In this document: positions 24,768-34,024 of the stretch, piece after piece
Layout: the number at the start of each line of letters is the position of its first letter
Position numbering within the stretch: position 1 is the stretch's first letter
Source: Stygiobacter electus
GTDB lineage: Bacteria; Bacteroidota; Ignavibacteria; Ignavibacteriales; Melioribacteraceae
NCBI GenBank assembly: GCA_029210465.1
Contig: JARGDL010000003.1
Location: 124,001 to 188,000, forward strand
Length of the DNA stretch: 64,000 nucleotides
Direction of reading: 5' to 3'
Made by a program: the position numbers and the translations under genes
Notes under the pieces: generated by a model
Told to the model about the DNA's origin: nothing
The model's input: the letters and a program-made list of their open reading frames with translations, nothing else
The model's database searches: none

Positions 24768-26447
24768 TTATCTAATCAAGTTTGTAATTTCTTGTAACAA
24801 GTTATCTGCTGTTGTAATAACACGTGCGTTTGCTTGGAATCCTCTTTGTGATACAATCATTCTTGTAAATTCTTCACTTAAATCTACGTTGCTTTGTTCT
24901 AATGCACCAGATTGAACTGTTGTGTTTGTATCTTCACCTAAACTGCCAATTCTTGGTTCACCACTATTTGCATATGCTAAATACATATTATCGCCAACAC
25001 TAATTAATCCGTTTAAGTTGTTGAAAGTAGCGACCATAATTTGAGCTAAATTTTTAGAACTTCCATTTGAGAAAATTCCAACTATGTTTCCATATTGGTC
25101 AATATTCAAGTTTGTTAAAGAAGCAGAAGGTGAACCATCTTGTGATAATGCACTAATAACAGAACTTGCAGATGTTTGAGTTACTCCGCCAAAACCACTT
25201 CCAAAATCTAATGAGATATTAACTGGTGCTGCACCGCCTTTTGGACTGAATGAAAATGTTGGATTGTTCGGAGATATTTTAGCTGGATCTAAAGTTCCAT
25301 CTGCATTAAATTCAATTGTTCCAATAGCAGTAGCAGTTTTACCATCTGCTGTGCTTGTTCCAGGAACTGAAACTGTCCATGTCCAAATGTTATCATCAAT
25401 CTTTGTCATTTTTAATGTTGCCTGATGAGCTGTACCTAATGAATCATAAATAGTAACAGAGCCGCTTACAATATTTGGAATTTTATTATTATCTGCAGAA
25501 GCACTTAAAGTTGTAGTACTCGAATTTTGTGTTACAATTGTAGAGTCAAAAGTAAAATCTATATTAGAACTTGCAACATTAACTCTGTTATTAACTCCAT
25601 CAAATTTAGCTTTTGAAGCTGCATCTAATACATAGTTACCTGTTCCATCATCCGCAAATGTTAAACCTGTAATTGAGCCATTTACTGGAGTTGGTAAATC
25701 ATTTCCATCAGCATCTTTTAATGACCAATTTAATGTATAAACATTTGCAGCTGTTTTTTCCCAATTGGTTACAAATCTGAAAGCCTCACCATATTCATTA
25801 TAAACAGTTACTGTGTAATCAGCAGTTTTATCTCCAACAGCAAGCGCAGAAGAGTTTATGTTACCGCGTTGTACAACTTGTAAAGTTCTTGTTAAATCAC
25901 TGTTGCTTTTTAAGTTACCGCCCCATTTAATTAATGTTGTTGAAACTGCTGGTAATTTTAAGTTAGTATCAATTACAATATCTTCAAGATTATTGCCTGG
26001 AGGTATAACGCCATCTGAGTTTGCAACTTTACCTTGAACCACAGCGCCATTTTGTGGACTAACTAATTTTCCACCTGCATCAAAAACAAATGCTCCAGCA
26101 CGTGAAAAGAATTTTTGTCCATTATTTTTAAGAACAAACATTCCTTGTCCTTGAAGTGCTAAATCAGTTGTTATTCCAGTTCTTTCGAAAGTACCTTGAT
26201 TCCAGTTGCGGTCAATTGAATTTACTTTCATACCAAGACCAACTTGATATGAGTTTGTTCCACCAGTAACTTCAGTAGGATTTGTTCCAGCTTTTACGAA
26301 TTGATTAAATGCGTCGCTAAAGGTTACGCGAGAACCTTTAAAACCAATTGTGTTAACATTAGAAATGTTATTGCCAATTACGTCCATCATAGTTTGATGA
26401 TTACGTAACCCAGAAACACCAGCGAAAAGAGATGTTAAAAGTGCCAT
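24768..26447 (-). CDS. flgE: Flagellar hook protein FlgE
   Basis: Hook subunit, 559 residues, longer than the enterobacterial protein (about 400) because of extra surface domains. N-terminal MMDVIGNNISNVNTIGFKGSR, FlgE core (DLALQGQGMFVL), and C-terminal SNVDLSEEFTRMIVSQRGFQANARV. A strong AAGGAGG ribosome site precedes the ATG. The 96-bp leader folds into two hairpins. Last gene of the flgB unit. Confidence 0.95.
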   Translation of the reverse strand: MALLTSLFAGVSGLRNHQTMMDVIGNNISNVNTIGFKGSRVTFSDAFNQFVKAGTNPTEVTGGTNSYQVGLGMKVNSIDRNWNQGTFERTGITTDLALQGQGMFVLKNNGQKFFSRAGAFVFDAGGKLVSPQNGAVVQGKVANSDGVIPPGNNLEDIVIDTNLKLPAVSTTLIKWGGNLKSNSDLTRTLQVVQRGNINSSALAVGDKTADYTVTVYNEYGEAFRFVTNWEKTAANVYTLNWSLKDADGNDLPTPVNGSITGLTFADDGTGNYVLDAASKAKFDGVNNRVNVASSNIDFTFDSTIVTQNSSTTTLSASADNNKIPNIVSGSVTIYDSLGTAHQATLKMTKIDDNIWTWTVSVPGTSTADGKTATAIGTIEFNADGTLDPAKISPNNPTFSFSPKGGAAPVNISLDFGSGFGGVTQTSASSVISALSQDGSPSASLTNLNIDQYGNIVGIFSNGSSKNLAQIMVATFNNLNGLISVGDNMYLAYANSGEPRIGSLGEDTNTTVQSGALEQSNVDLSEEFTRMIVSQRGFQANARVITTADNLLQEITNLIR

Positions 26448-26466
26448 TTTGATCCTCCTTGGTTTT

Positions 26467-26522
26467 GATTTAGCTTCAGTCAGTCGGCTAAACCTTGGAG
26501 CGCCCTTGGAAGGTCCCGCTCC
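26467..26522 (-). promoter_or_regulatory. Two-hairpin RNA leader before flgE
   Basis: On the minus strand, hairpin 1 (26522-26497) pairs GGAGCG with CGCTCC and has an inner CCTT/AAGG. Hairpin 2 (26494-26467) pairs GGTTTAGC with GCTAAATC. No U tract follows, so this is not a normal terminator. It lies between the flagellar operon protein gene and the flgE ribosome site and is unusually G+C rich for this DNA. Confidence 0.6.
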
Positions 26523-26543
26523 GTTGTTTTTATTCTTTGTTAA

Positions 26544-26924
26544 TTAAATTGCAAAAACTACGCTGTCTATATTTGTAAAAACATTTTCATTTGAATTAGC
26601 AACTTCAATTGCTGTAACTACTGTTCTATTTGGAATATTTATTATGAATGCTGTTTTATCCATAAGAACTAATGAATCTTTACTTCCTTTTGCCTCTGCT
26701 TTTTCAATTGCATCTTGAATTTTTGAAAGTTCATTTTCGCCAAGCTGAATATTTCTTGATTCAAGTCTTTTCAATGCATGATTTGAAAATTTTACTTTTT
26801 CTAATTCTTCTTTAAATATTGCATCAAATTGATTGGTTGATTCTCTCCCAATTCTTTTTTGGGTTAATTCATCATTACCAACAATTGGAATAAATGGAAC
26901 CGAGATGCCATTAATTTCTGCCAT
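26544..26924 (-). CDS. Flagellar operon protein (TIGR02530-like)
   Basis: A 126-residue protein resembling the small flagellar operon protein family found between flgD and flgE in many genomes: ISVPFIPI near the start, SNHALKRLESRNIQLGENEL in the middle and a C-terminal KTAFIINIPNRTVVTAI. Biochemical role not established to my knowledge. Its ATG overlaps the flgD stop by 1 nt, and the leader of flgE follows. Confidence 0.8.
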   Translation of the reverse strand: MAEINGISVPFIPIVGNDELTQKRIGRESTNQFDAIFKEELEKVKFSNHALKRLESRNIQLGENELSKIQDAIEKAEAKGSKDSLVLMDKTAFIINIPNRTVVTAIEVANSNENVFTNIDSVVFAI

Positions 26925-27613
26925 TAGTTATCTCCTCCATTGTGATTTATAATTTCTAAAACATCAGAGAATGAATATTCAGCACCATCAACAACTAATA
27001 CAGCACCGTTTGATGTAAAACGTATGCTGTTGATTAATCCTTGTTTGAAAACTGATGTTGTTAAATTTTTATTATTCATATCCAATGCTTCAATTTCAAA
27101 AGTATAATTACCATTTGGTAATTTTCCACCACTATTATCGGAGAAATCGTAAGAAAGTTTATTCGTTCCCAAATTTTTTGGAACATCATAAATTGTTCTT
27201 ACCAATGCACCTTGTTCATTGTAAATTTTTACGTTTACTGATGCAACACCATTTGGCAAATTATAACCGATTGTTACATTTTCTTGACCATTATTTTGAA
27301 TTGTGTTTCCATTAATTTTAACTTCTTTACCAATTAATGTTGCTGCTAATGTATTGTTGATTGATTGAGTCAAAACGTAATTAGTATCAATACTTTTTGA
27401 AACATTTGCATTCAGGTTTGTTAGTTGTTCAAGAGAAGTAAATTGAGCAAGTTGTGCTGCATATTCAGTTCCATTCATTGGATTTAGTGGATCCTGATTT
27501 TTTAATTGTGCAATCATAAGTTTGAGGAAATCATCTTTACCTAATGTGCCATTTTTAACATTTGCACTTTGATTTGTTGTTGTTGCACTTTGACTTGTTA
27601 TTCCATCAACCAT
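26924..27613 (-). CDS. flgD: Hook-capping protein FlgD
   Basis: Cap that assembles FlgE into the hook. 229 residues. N-terminal signature LGKDDFLKLMIAQLKNQDPLNPM with TEYAAQLAQFTSLEQL, then the FlgD Ig-like and tudor-like domains (LPNGNYTFEIEA). It lies 10 bp after fliK. Confidence 0.95.
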   Translation of the reverse strand: MVDGITSQSATTTNQSANVKNGTLGKDDFLKLMIAQLKNQDPLNPMNGTEYAAQLAQFTSLEQLTNLNANVSKSIDTNYVLTQSINNTLAATLIGKEVKINGNTIQNNGQENVTIGYNLPNGVASVNVKIYNEQGALVRTIYDVPKNLGTNKLSYDFSDNSGGKLPNGNYTFEIEALDMNNKNLTTSVFKQGLINSIRFTSNGAVLVVDGAEYSFSDVLEIINHNGGDN

Positions 27614-27623
27614 TTTATTTTCC

Positions 27624-30017
27624 TCATGCTAAAAATTCTAATGTGTTGTAACCTAAATTCTTTTTTAAAATTGGTGAAGCTGTTTCTTTTACCGGCTCTT
27701 CTTTTTCTATTCTTGAACTATTTTTTCTTTTTTCATTGTAAACTTTTTGATTTTGTTTTTGGCTGTAATCTGCAAGACTAATATTTATATTATTTAATTG
27801 AATGCCGTTTGATTGTAAGTTTGCTTTCAATTGTTCAATGTTTGATTGAATAAATTGTTTTACTTGTTCATTTTCAACTTCAATTTTTGTTGTGATGAAG
27901 TTGTCAACTAAATCAATGGTTAAATTTACTTTACCTAAATTTTCAGGTGTAAGCTGGAAACTAATTGTTTGCTTTTCGCCTTGTTGAATAAACTTTGTAA
28001 ACTCTGGAATAATTTCTTCTTGTCTTAAATTTTTTGTTGATTCATAAAAAGGTTTGGTTTCGATATTTTGTTTTACCTTTTCATATTCAAGATTATTTGA
28101 AGTATATAGTTGGTTTAATTCATTTTTAGATTGTTCATTGTTAGATTGGAAATGGTTTTTGTTTTCATTACCATTTTTTTCATTTGATAAATTAGCTTTT
28201 TCTTCCGGATTTAACTTCGAAATTTTTTCTTGTTCATTTTGCGAAGTTTGAATTTGTTTATCTGTTTCTGATTTTATGTTTTCATTTACGATTTTATTAT
28301 TAGTTGTTTTTTGAGATAGTGTTTCATCGGTTTCTGGTCCATTTTTAAGATTTATTTTTTTATCAAGATTATCATTTAATACTTCTTTACCTTTTTCCAG
28401 TTGTTTTTCATTTAATTGAGAATGAACATTTTCTGCAACTTCATTTGTATTACTAATATTGTTTTCATTTACAACTGATTTTACATTTTTAACATTAATT
28501 ACATTACTTACTTTTGTAAATATTTTTTCAACATCTAAATTTTTAGCTTTTGATTTGTCTTCAATAACTTCATTTTCTTTTTTGTCGTTATCTTCAATTT
28601 GGTTTGCTTTTACATTTGGTTCAGTACTGTTATCATTTTTTTCAATTTTAATCTTTGCTTGTTGATCAATTGCAATTTCATTGCTTTCATCAATGCTTGA
28701 TTTAGTATCACTCTTTGATATTATGTTTGGTGACTTATTGCTTTCTAATTTTTTATCTACATTTTCATTTGAATTTTTTATTTGACTTATGATTTCATCT
28801 TTACTAGTTGTTGTATTTGATTCATTTATATCTGTGTTGCTCAACTCGATATTATAATCACCTTTTGGGTTCTCAACTAAAAGTTTATCTACAGCAAGAT
28901 TTGAATTTACTTTTTTAAATGTTATTGATTTAAGTTCATTGGTTTGTTGAAGATTTTTAAATACTGACTTTTCTTCCTCTGTCAGATCACCAATCAGATC
29001 ATTAAAAGTGATAAAATTTAGATTTGTTTCATTTTTATAATCGTTGCTGACATTCTTAATTAAATTATTGTTTGTAATTTCAGAAAATTCTTGTGGTTTT
29101 TCTGTAATTATTTTATTGCTGCTAAAATTTTCTTGCTGAGGTTTTTTATTCGTTTGTTCGATTACATTATTGTTTAACGTATTTTTTTCAGCATTAGATA
29201 ATAATGAACTGATCTTTACGACTTCAACTTTGAAATATTTTTCATTTTGTATTTCTAAATTTTTGTTTGCATCAAAATTTAAAACATTTTGACTAACTTG
29301 ATAAGAATTACTTTGTTCAACAACTATATTGTTTTCTTTTTGTGAATTTTCTAAAATCTTTTCAGATGAATTTTTTATTTCTGCTTTTTCACTAACGTTT
29401 TTATTTTCTTCATTTTGAATATTGCTTTCTATTTTTTCATTCAAGTAAGGATTATCTGTTAATATTTTGCTTGCAATCAATAATTCTTCTGTTTCTTTAA
29501 GTTTTGTCTCAGTTGAAATTTGTATTGGATTAATTGAGATTGAAATTTTGTTTAAGTCACTCTTAAATGAGAGAATGATTGGATTATTATTTGCTAATTT
29601 ATTTTCAATATCTTCAGCCGGTTTAATTTCTTTCTCGTTGAAAATAGAAGAAATTAAAGAAACCAAATTCTCCTGATTTACAATAAAATGCTCTTTTGAA
29701 ATCTCTGTATCTTCTATTTTATATATATTTGCTTCGACTTCAATATTATTTTTTTCATTGATAATAGATTCAATAAGGTTGGAAATTAATTTAAACTCTT
29801 CATTTGAAAGTGATATAACTTTTTCATTTGGAGAATAAATTTCATTTGAATCATTTAAGGGAATATTAGGGATGTCATTTGAAGAAGTATTTTCATCTTC
29901 AAAGACTTTGATTAAATCGTGGAAAAAGAAATTAGCCTCAATGCTTTTTTTCCCATTTATTGCCAAGTTCGAATCCGTTCTACTCAGCCTATCAAAAAAT
30001 AAAGTACTTAAATTCAT
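27624..30017 (-). CDS. fliK: Hook-length control protein FliK (very long)
   Basis: Hook ruler and export-switch trigger. 797 residues, about twice the enterobacterial length. The conserved C-terminal Flg_hook domain is at about 665-760 (ISFQLTPENLGKVNLTIDLVDN, NIEQLKANLQSNGIQL). The first 650 residues are low-complexity, rich in Asn, Glu, Lys and Ser, and probably unfolded. Since ruler length sets hook length, a long hook is expected. It overlaps the MotE-like gene by 1 nt. Confidence 0.9.
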   Translation of the reverse strand: MNLSTLFFDRLSRTDSNLAINGKKSIEANFFFHDLIKVFEDENTSSNDIPNIPLNDSNEIYSPNEKVISLSNEEFKLISNLIESIINEKNNIEVEANIYKIEDTEISKEHFIVNQENLVSLISSIFNEKEIKPAEDIENKLANNNPIILSFKSDLNKISISINPIQISTETKLKETEELLIASKILTDNPYLNEKIESNIQNEENKNVSEKAEIKNSSEKILENSQKENNIVVEQSNSYQVSQNVLNFDANKNLEIQNEKYFKVEVVKISSLLSNAEKNTLNNNVIEQTNKKPQQENFSSNKIITEKPQEFSEITNNNLIKNVSNDYKNETNLNFITFNDLIGDLTEEEKSVFKNLQQTNELKSITFKKVNSNLAVDKLLVENPKGDYNIELSNTDINESNTTTSKDEIISQIKNSNENVDKKLESNKSPNIISKSDTKSSIDESNEIAIDQQAKIKIEKNDNSTEPNVKANQIEDNDKKENEVIEDKSKAKNLDVEKIFTKVSNVINVKNVKSVVNENNISNTNEVAENVHSQLNEKQLEKGKEVLNDNLDKKINLKNGPETDETLSQKTTNNKIVNENIKSETDKQIQTSQNEQEKISKLNPEEKANLSNEKNGNENKNHFQSNNEQSKNELNQLYTSNNLEYEKVKQNIETKPFYESTKNLRQEEIIPEFTKFIQQGEKQTISFQLTPENLGKVNLTIDLVDNFITTKIEVENEQVKQFIQSNIEQLKANLQSNGIQLNNINISLADYSQKQNQKVYNEKRKNSSRIEKEEPVKETASPILKKNLGYNTLEFLA

Positions 30018-30610
30018 TAGTTCACACTTATTATTCTTGATACAACTTCGGGCTTTAACTCAGCAAGAATTTCAGCCGCTTTTTTCTTTTTCATCTTAAG
30101 AAGAATATCTCTGGCTATATTATCGGAATAATTTATAATAACTTTAGCAGCTTTTTTTGAGTCCATAGATTCATAAATCTTAACAGTTTGTTTAACCCAT
30201 TCCTTGTAAATAGAATCTTTCTTTGCTTTTGTTTTATCGCTTGCTGGTAATCTAAATGGAACTTCTGTTGTTAAAGCTGTATTTGTTACTTGTGGAATGC
30301 TTTTATTTTTTATTTCAGATGATGCAACAATTTTTTCATTGTTTTTTAATTCATTTGTTTTAAGTGTGTCTTTTTCAGTTTTTAAAGAATCAACTTTTAA
30401 GGAATTTGTTTTTAAAGAATCTGTCTTTAAAGTATTTGTTTTTAAAGTATCCGCTTTTGCAAGATCCTTTTTTAATTGTTCTTTATTAATTCGTGGAGAA
30501 AAATCAAAAGCGAAAATATTTTTATACTTAGAGTTGAAATAAATCATTCCCGCTGATACTATTGCAAAAAGCAATGTAAAAATTAAACCGTAAACTATTT
30601 TCTCTTTCAT
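30017..30610 (-). CDS. MotE-like flagellar protein with internal short repeats
   Basis: A 197-residue protein with an N-terminal membrane helix (about 7-26) and a MotE/MgtE-N-like C-terminal domain (about 125-195: ESMDSKKAAKVIINY, ILLKMKKKKAAEILAEL, EVVSRIIS). Between them lies a tandem repeat of LKTNS/LKTDS-type units (about 50-90), encoded by 15-bp DNA repeats at about 30358-30460. The place between fliJ and fliK is usual for this family. The role is not settled; MotE of alphaproteobacteria is a periplasmic chaperone. Confidence 0.7.
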   Translation of the reverse strand: MKEKIVYGLIFTLLFAIVSAGMIYFNSKYKNIFAFDFSPRINKEQLKKDLAKADTLKTNTLKTDSLKTNSLKVDSLKTEKDTLKTNELKNNEKIVASSEIKNKSIPQVTNTALTTEVPFRLPASDKTKAKKDSIYKEWVKQTVKIYESMDSKKAAKVIINYSDNIARDILLKMKKKKAAEILAELKPEVVSRIISVN

Positions 30611-31044
30611 TATTTATCACCATCAAAATTTCTAATTGCAATTTCATTTAATGTTTTTAGTTCTCTTCTTTTTTCTTCTATCAAAAAATTTTCTTTATCA
30701 TTTTCTTTTAGGATTTCAAAAGATTTAACTTCTTTTTTCTTTTCAATTAATTCTTTTTGTTTTTTCTCAAGTGTTTTATATGCTTCAACAATTTTTTTTT
30801 CAATATGAATTAATTCTTGTTCAAGGTGATTGTCATACATTTTTATACTTTGATAATCAGAAACTTTAAGCATCTGTTCAGTCATTTTTGATAACACTTT
30901 ATTTCTTTCCTGTATTAAAAATTCTTTTTGTTTCTTAAGGTTTTCTATTTCAAGATTGATTATAGATATTTCTTCTTTAGTTTTTTTCTCAAGTACTTCT
31001 TTTATTCTTAAGATCGACTCAAATTTAAATTTATACTTAGCCAT
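30610..31044 (-). CDS. fliJ: Flagellar export chaperone FliJ
   Basis: Coiled-coil stalk protein of the FliHIJ ATPase complex. KYKFKFESILRIKEVLEKK at the start is the FliJ opening and nearly the whole protein is coiled coil. The frame extends 9 codons further into fliI, but the ATG at 31044 has an AGG site upstream and starts the family N-terminus (144 residues). It overlaps nothing and follows the fliI stop by 7 bp. Confidence 0.88.
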   Translation of the reverse strand: MAKYKFKFESILRIKEVLEKKTKEEISIINLEIENLKKQKEFLIQERNKVLSKMTEQMLKVSDYQSIKMYDNHLEQELIHIEKKIVEAYKTLEKKQKELIEKKKEVKSFEILKENDKENFLIEEKRRELKTLNEIAIRNFDGDK

Positions 31045-31051
31045 GAATAAC

Positions 31052-32374
31052 CTATAACAAAGGACTATCAATTATTTGATTTAATCTATCTACAGATTGA
31101 TCATAAAGTGCTTTTTCAAAAACATCTTGTTTTAAATAAGATCTAAGCTGATTGATTTTAGATAATGCATGATCAATTTGCGGATTACTTCCTTTTACAT
31201 AAGCACCGATATTTATTAAATCTTCTGCTTCGCGGTAAGTTGCAAGTATTTCATTAAATCGCATTGCCCGCTGATAATGATCTCGATCAATAATATCGGG
31301 CATAACACGACTAACACTTTGTAAAGTATCAATAGCCGGATAATGATTTTTATTTGCAAGTTTTCTTGAAAGGACAATATGACCATCAAGAATTGATCTT
31401 GCGGCATCAGCAATTGGTTCGGTCATATCATCGCCATCAACTAAAACTGTGTATAAACCTGTTATAGATCCTTTTTCGGTGTTGCCAGCACGTTCAAGTA
31501 ATTTTGGAAGCAAAGCAAAAACAGAAGGAGTATAACCTTTTGTAGTTGGCGGTTCGCCAATTGTTAAACCAATTTCTCTTTGAGCCATTGCAAATCTTGT
31601 AACAGAATCCATCATCAACATTACATCCAGACCTAAATCGCGAAAATATTCGGCAATAGTTGTTGCGACGTAAGCACCTTTCATTCTAATTAATGGCGAT
31701 TTATCACTTGTAGCACAAACAACAACAGAGCGAGCTAAACCTTCTTCACCAAGATCTCGTTCAATAAATTCACGAACTTCACGACCACGTTCACCAATTA
31801 ATGCAATTACATTTACATCGGCACTTGTATTACGAGCAATCATACCAAGAGTTACGCTTTTTCCGACACCACTTCCAGCAAAAATTCCAATTCGTTGACC
31901 TTTACCAATTGTTAATAAACCATCAATTGCACGAATGCCTGTTTGTATTGGTTGTGATATTCTTTTTCTTTCAAGTGGATTTGGAGGTTCACGGTGTGAT
32001 TCACGAAATGATGAGTAATTTATTTCTCCTTTTCCATCTATTGGAGTTCCTAAACCATCAATAACACGGCCTAATAAATCTTTACCAACTCCAACAGAAA
32101 AACTTTTACCGCTCGCTTTTATTTCGCATGCTGGAGATATATTATGAACTTCTCCAATAGAAATTGATAACACTTTACCATTTTTAAAACCAACAACTTC
32201 TGCTTTACAAATTTCTGTTCCATTTTGATCGAAGATAGTACAAATTTCACCGAGAACTGCATTTGGCCCAACTGAAACTATAACTAATCCAATTACATCA
32301 ATGACTTTACCATTTACACGAATTGTTTCAGTGTTTTCAATTATCCTTTTATATTTTTCAATTATCTGTTCCAT
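31052..32374 (-). CDS. fliI: Flagellar export ATPase FliI
   Basis: F1-beta-like ATPase that powers unfolding at the export gate. 440 residues. Walker A GIFAGSGVGKSV, Walker B MLMMDSVTRFAMAQREIGL, and the family segment GEPPTTKGYTPSVFALLPKLLERAG. It lies 5 bp after fliH. Confidence 0.97.
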   Translation of the reverse strand: MEQIIEKYKRIIENTETIRVNGKVIDVIGLVIVSVGPNAVLGEICTIFDQNGTEICKAEVVGFKNGKVLSISIGEVHNISPACEIKASGKSFSVGVGKDLLGRVIDGLGTPIDGKGEINYSSFRESHREPPNPLERKRISQPIQTGIRAIDGLLTIGKGQRIGIFAGSGVGKSVTLGMIARNTSADVNVIALIGERGREVREFIERDLGEEGLARSVVVCATSDKSPLIRMKGAYVATTIAEYFRDLGLDVMLMMDSVTRFAMAQREIGLTIGEPPTTKGYTPSVFALLPKLLERAGNTEKGSITGLYTVLVDGDDMTEPIADAARSILDGHIVLSRKLANKNHYPAIDTLQSVSRVMPDIIDRDHYQRAMRFNEILATYREAEDLINIGAYVKGSNPQIDHALSKINQLRSYLKQDVFEKALYDQSVDRLNQIIDSPLL

Positions 32375-32379
32375 AAAAA

Positions 32380-32991
32380 TTATTCAAGACTATCTTCAAG
32401 TTTTTTTCTCAATTCATTTAATTGAGTAGTAATTCTTGCATCTACATTTCCAATTTCAGTTTCAATGAAACAGCCGCCCCGTTCAATTCTTTCATCGGGT
32501 TCAATTTTAATTTTTGTAAATGAACTTGAATGAATTAAATTTTTACTTGCCTCAGTCAATTCTTCTAAATCTTTTGGATTCAGTTTTAATTTGACATTAT
32601 TTGCACCAACAATTTTGTTGATAGCTTGCCTTACATTTTCATTTATAATATTTTCTCTTTCAACTTCGCGTCCAATAATTTTCTTTGCTAACTCATAAGC
32701 TGTTTCAATTACAAGGTATTCAAAACCTTTCTCCATTTCAATTAAATGTTCATCATACTGAGTTAAAATGTTATATACTTCATCATACTTTTTGAATAAC
32801 TTATTTGTGAAATCCTGTTCTAATTCTCGTCTTGTTTTTTCCTGACCATCATTAAATCCAAGTTTATAATAATCTTCAAGTTGTTTTTTGAATATATCAC
32901 CTTCATCATCTTTGAAAGATGTATTTCCAATTTTAGCTACTTTAACAGAGCTATTATTTTTTTTTGAAGAAAGTTTAATTACATCAGACAT
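32380..32991 (-). CDS. fliH: Flagellar export ATPase regulator FliH
   Basis: Peripheral stalk protein of the export ATPase. 203 residues: charged N-terminus, coiled coil, and a C-terminal domain with ELAKKIIGREVERE and RIERGGCFIETEIGNVDARI, the typical FliH/YscL end. It overlaps fliG by 8 nt. Confidence 0.93.
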   Translation of the reverse strand: MSDVIKLSSKKNNSSVKVAKIGNTSFKDDEGDIFKKQLEDYYKLGFNDGQEKTRRELEQDFTNKLFKKYDEVYNILTQYDEHLIEMEKGFEYLVIETAYELAKKIIGREVERENIINENVRQAINKIVGANNVKLKLNPKDLEELTEASKNLIHSSSFTKIKIEPDERIERGGCFIETEIGNVDARITTQLNELRKKLEDSLE

Positions 32992-34024
32992 ATACTTCTT
33001 CTGGACCGCCTCTCATATTGAGTGAAATTTCACCTTGTTCTTCAAGTGCTTTAATTACATCAATTATTTTTGCTTGAGCGTTTTCAACTTCTTTTAGTTT
33101 TACCATACCCATGTATTGTAATTCTTCTTTCAGTAAATCAGCAGCACGCTCGGACATATTTTTGAATATTTTTTCTCTTAATTTTTCATCAGCTGTTTTA
33201 AGTGCAAGAGCAAGATCTTTTCTATCAATTTCACGAAGAATTTTTTGAATGTCTTTATCATTAATGTTAATAATTTCATCAAAGATGAACATCAATCTTT
33301 TTACTTCATAAGATGTTTCAGGATCAAGATCTTCAAGCTTTGTTAAAATTTCTTTAGCCATTGAAACATTTGCCCGATTAAGAATTGAAGCTAAAACTTT
33401 TGGACCACCAAGTTTACCAACAGATTGACTCATTGATGCGCCGGCAATTTCATCAACTACATGTTCTATTTGCTTTAAAGTTTGCGGTGCAATTTTACCA
33501 AGTGTAGCAATTCTAAAAGCAACATCAACACGAAGGTCTTCAGGCAATTCTTTTAAAGCATTTGCAGTTTGATCTGGAGAAAGTTGAGATAAAATTAAAG
33601 CCATAGTTTGCGGATGTTCTTTATTTAAAAAATTTACAAGTTGAGCTGGTTCAGCTTTTTTAAGAACATCAAAACCTTTAAGAGTTGTTAAACGTTTTAT
33701 TTTTTCAATTATTTCATTTGCTTTTGCAGGCCCATAAGTTTTTTCAAGAACAGCTTGAGCATAATCCAAACCACCTTCTAAAACATATTCGCGTGCCGTA
33801 ACCATGTTATAAAAATCATAAATAACACTATCAACTGTTTTTGAAGATACATTTTTAACTCTTGAAATCTCGGCTGTTATCATTTCAACATCAACCGGAT
33901 CTAAATGTTTAAGGACTGCAGATGCTGCTTCAACATTTAAGGCAACCATAAGCATGGCTGCTTTTTGCAATCCTGTAACTTCTTCTTTAATATCTTTAGT
34001 TAATACTTTACCGTTAGATTTCAT
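32984..34024 (-). CDS. fliG: Flagellar motor switch protein FliG
   Basis: Rotor subunit linking FliF to FliM and interacting with MotA. 346 residues. Conserved middle motif FLNKEHPQTMALILSQL, armadillo-like helices, and the C-terminal torque helix with its charged residues (IQKILREIDRKDLALALK). It overlaps fliF by 11 nt. Confidence 0.97.
   Translation of the reverse strand: MKSNGKVLTKDIKEEVTGLQKAAMLMVALNVEAASAVLKHLDPVDVEMITAEISRVKNVSSKTVDSVIYDFYNMVTAREYVLEGGLDYAQAVLEKTYGPAKANEIIEKIKRLTTLKGFDVLKKAEPAQLVNFLNKEHPQTMALILSQLSPDQTANALKELPEDLRVDVAFRIATLGKIAPQTLKQIEHVVDEIAGASMSQSVGKLGGPKVLASILNRANVSMAKEILTKLEDLDPETSYEVKRLMFIFDEIININDKDIQKILREIDRKDLALALKTADEKLREKIFKNMSERAADLLKEELQYMGMVKLKEVENAQAKIIDVIKALEEQGEISLNMRGGPEEVYV

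Noticed and set aside
26467..26522. Cyclic-di-GMP riboswitch before flgE
   Set aside because: The leader has paired elements but none of the conserved loop sequences of the known classes could be matched by eye.
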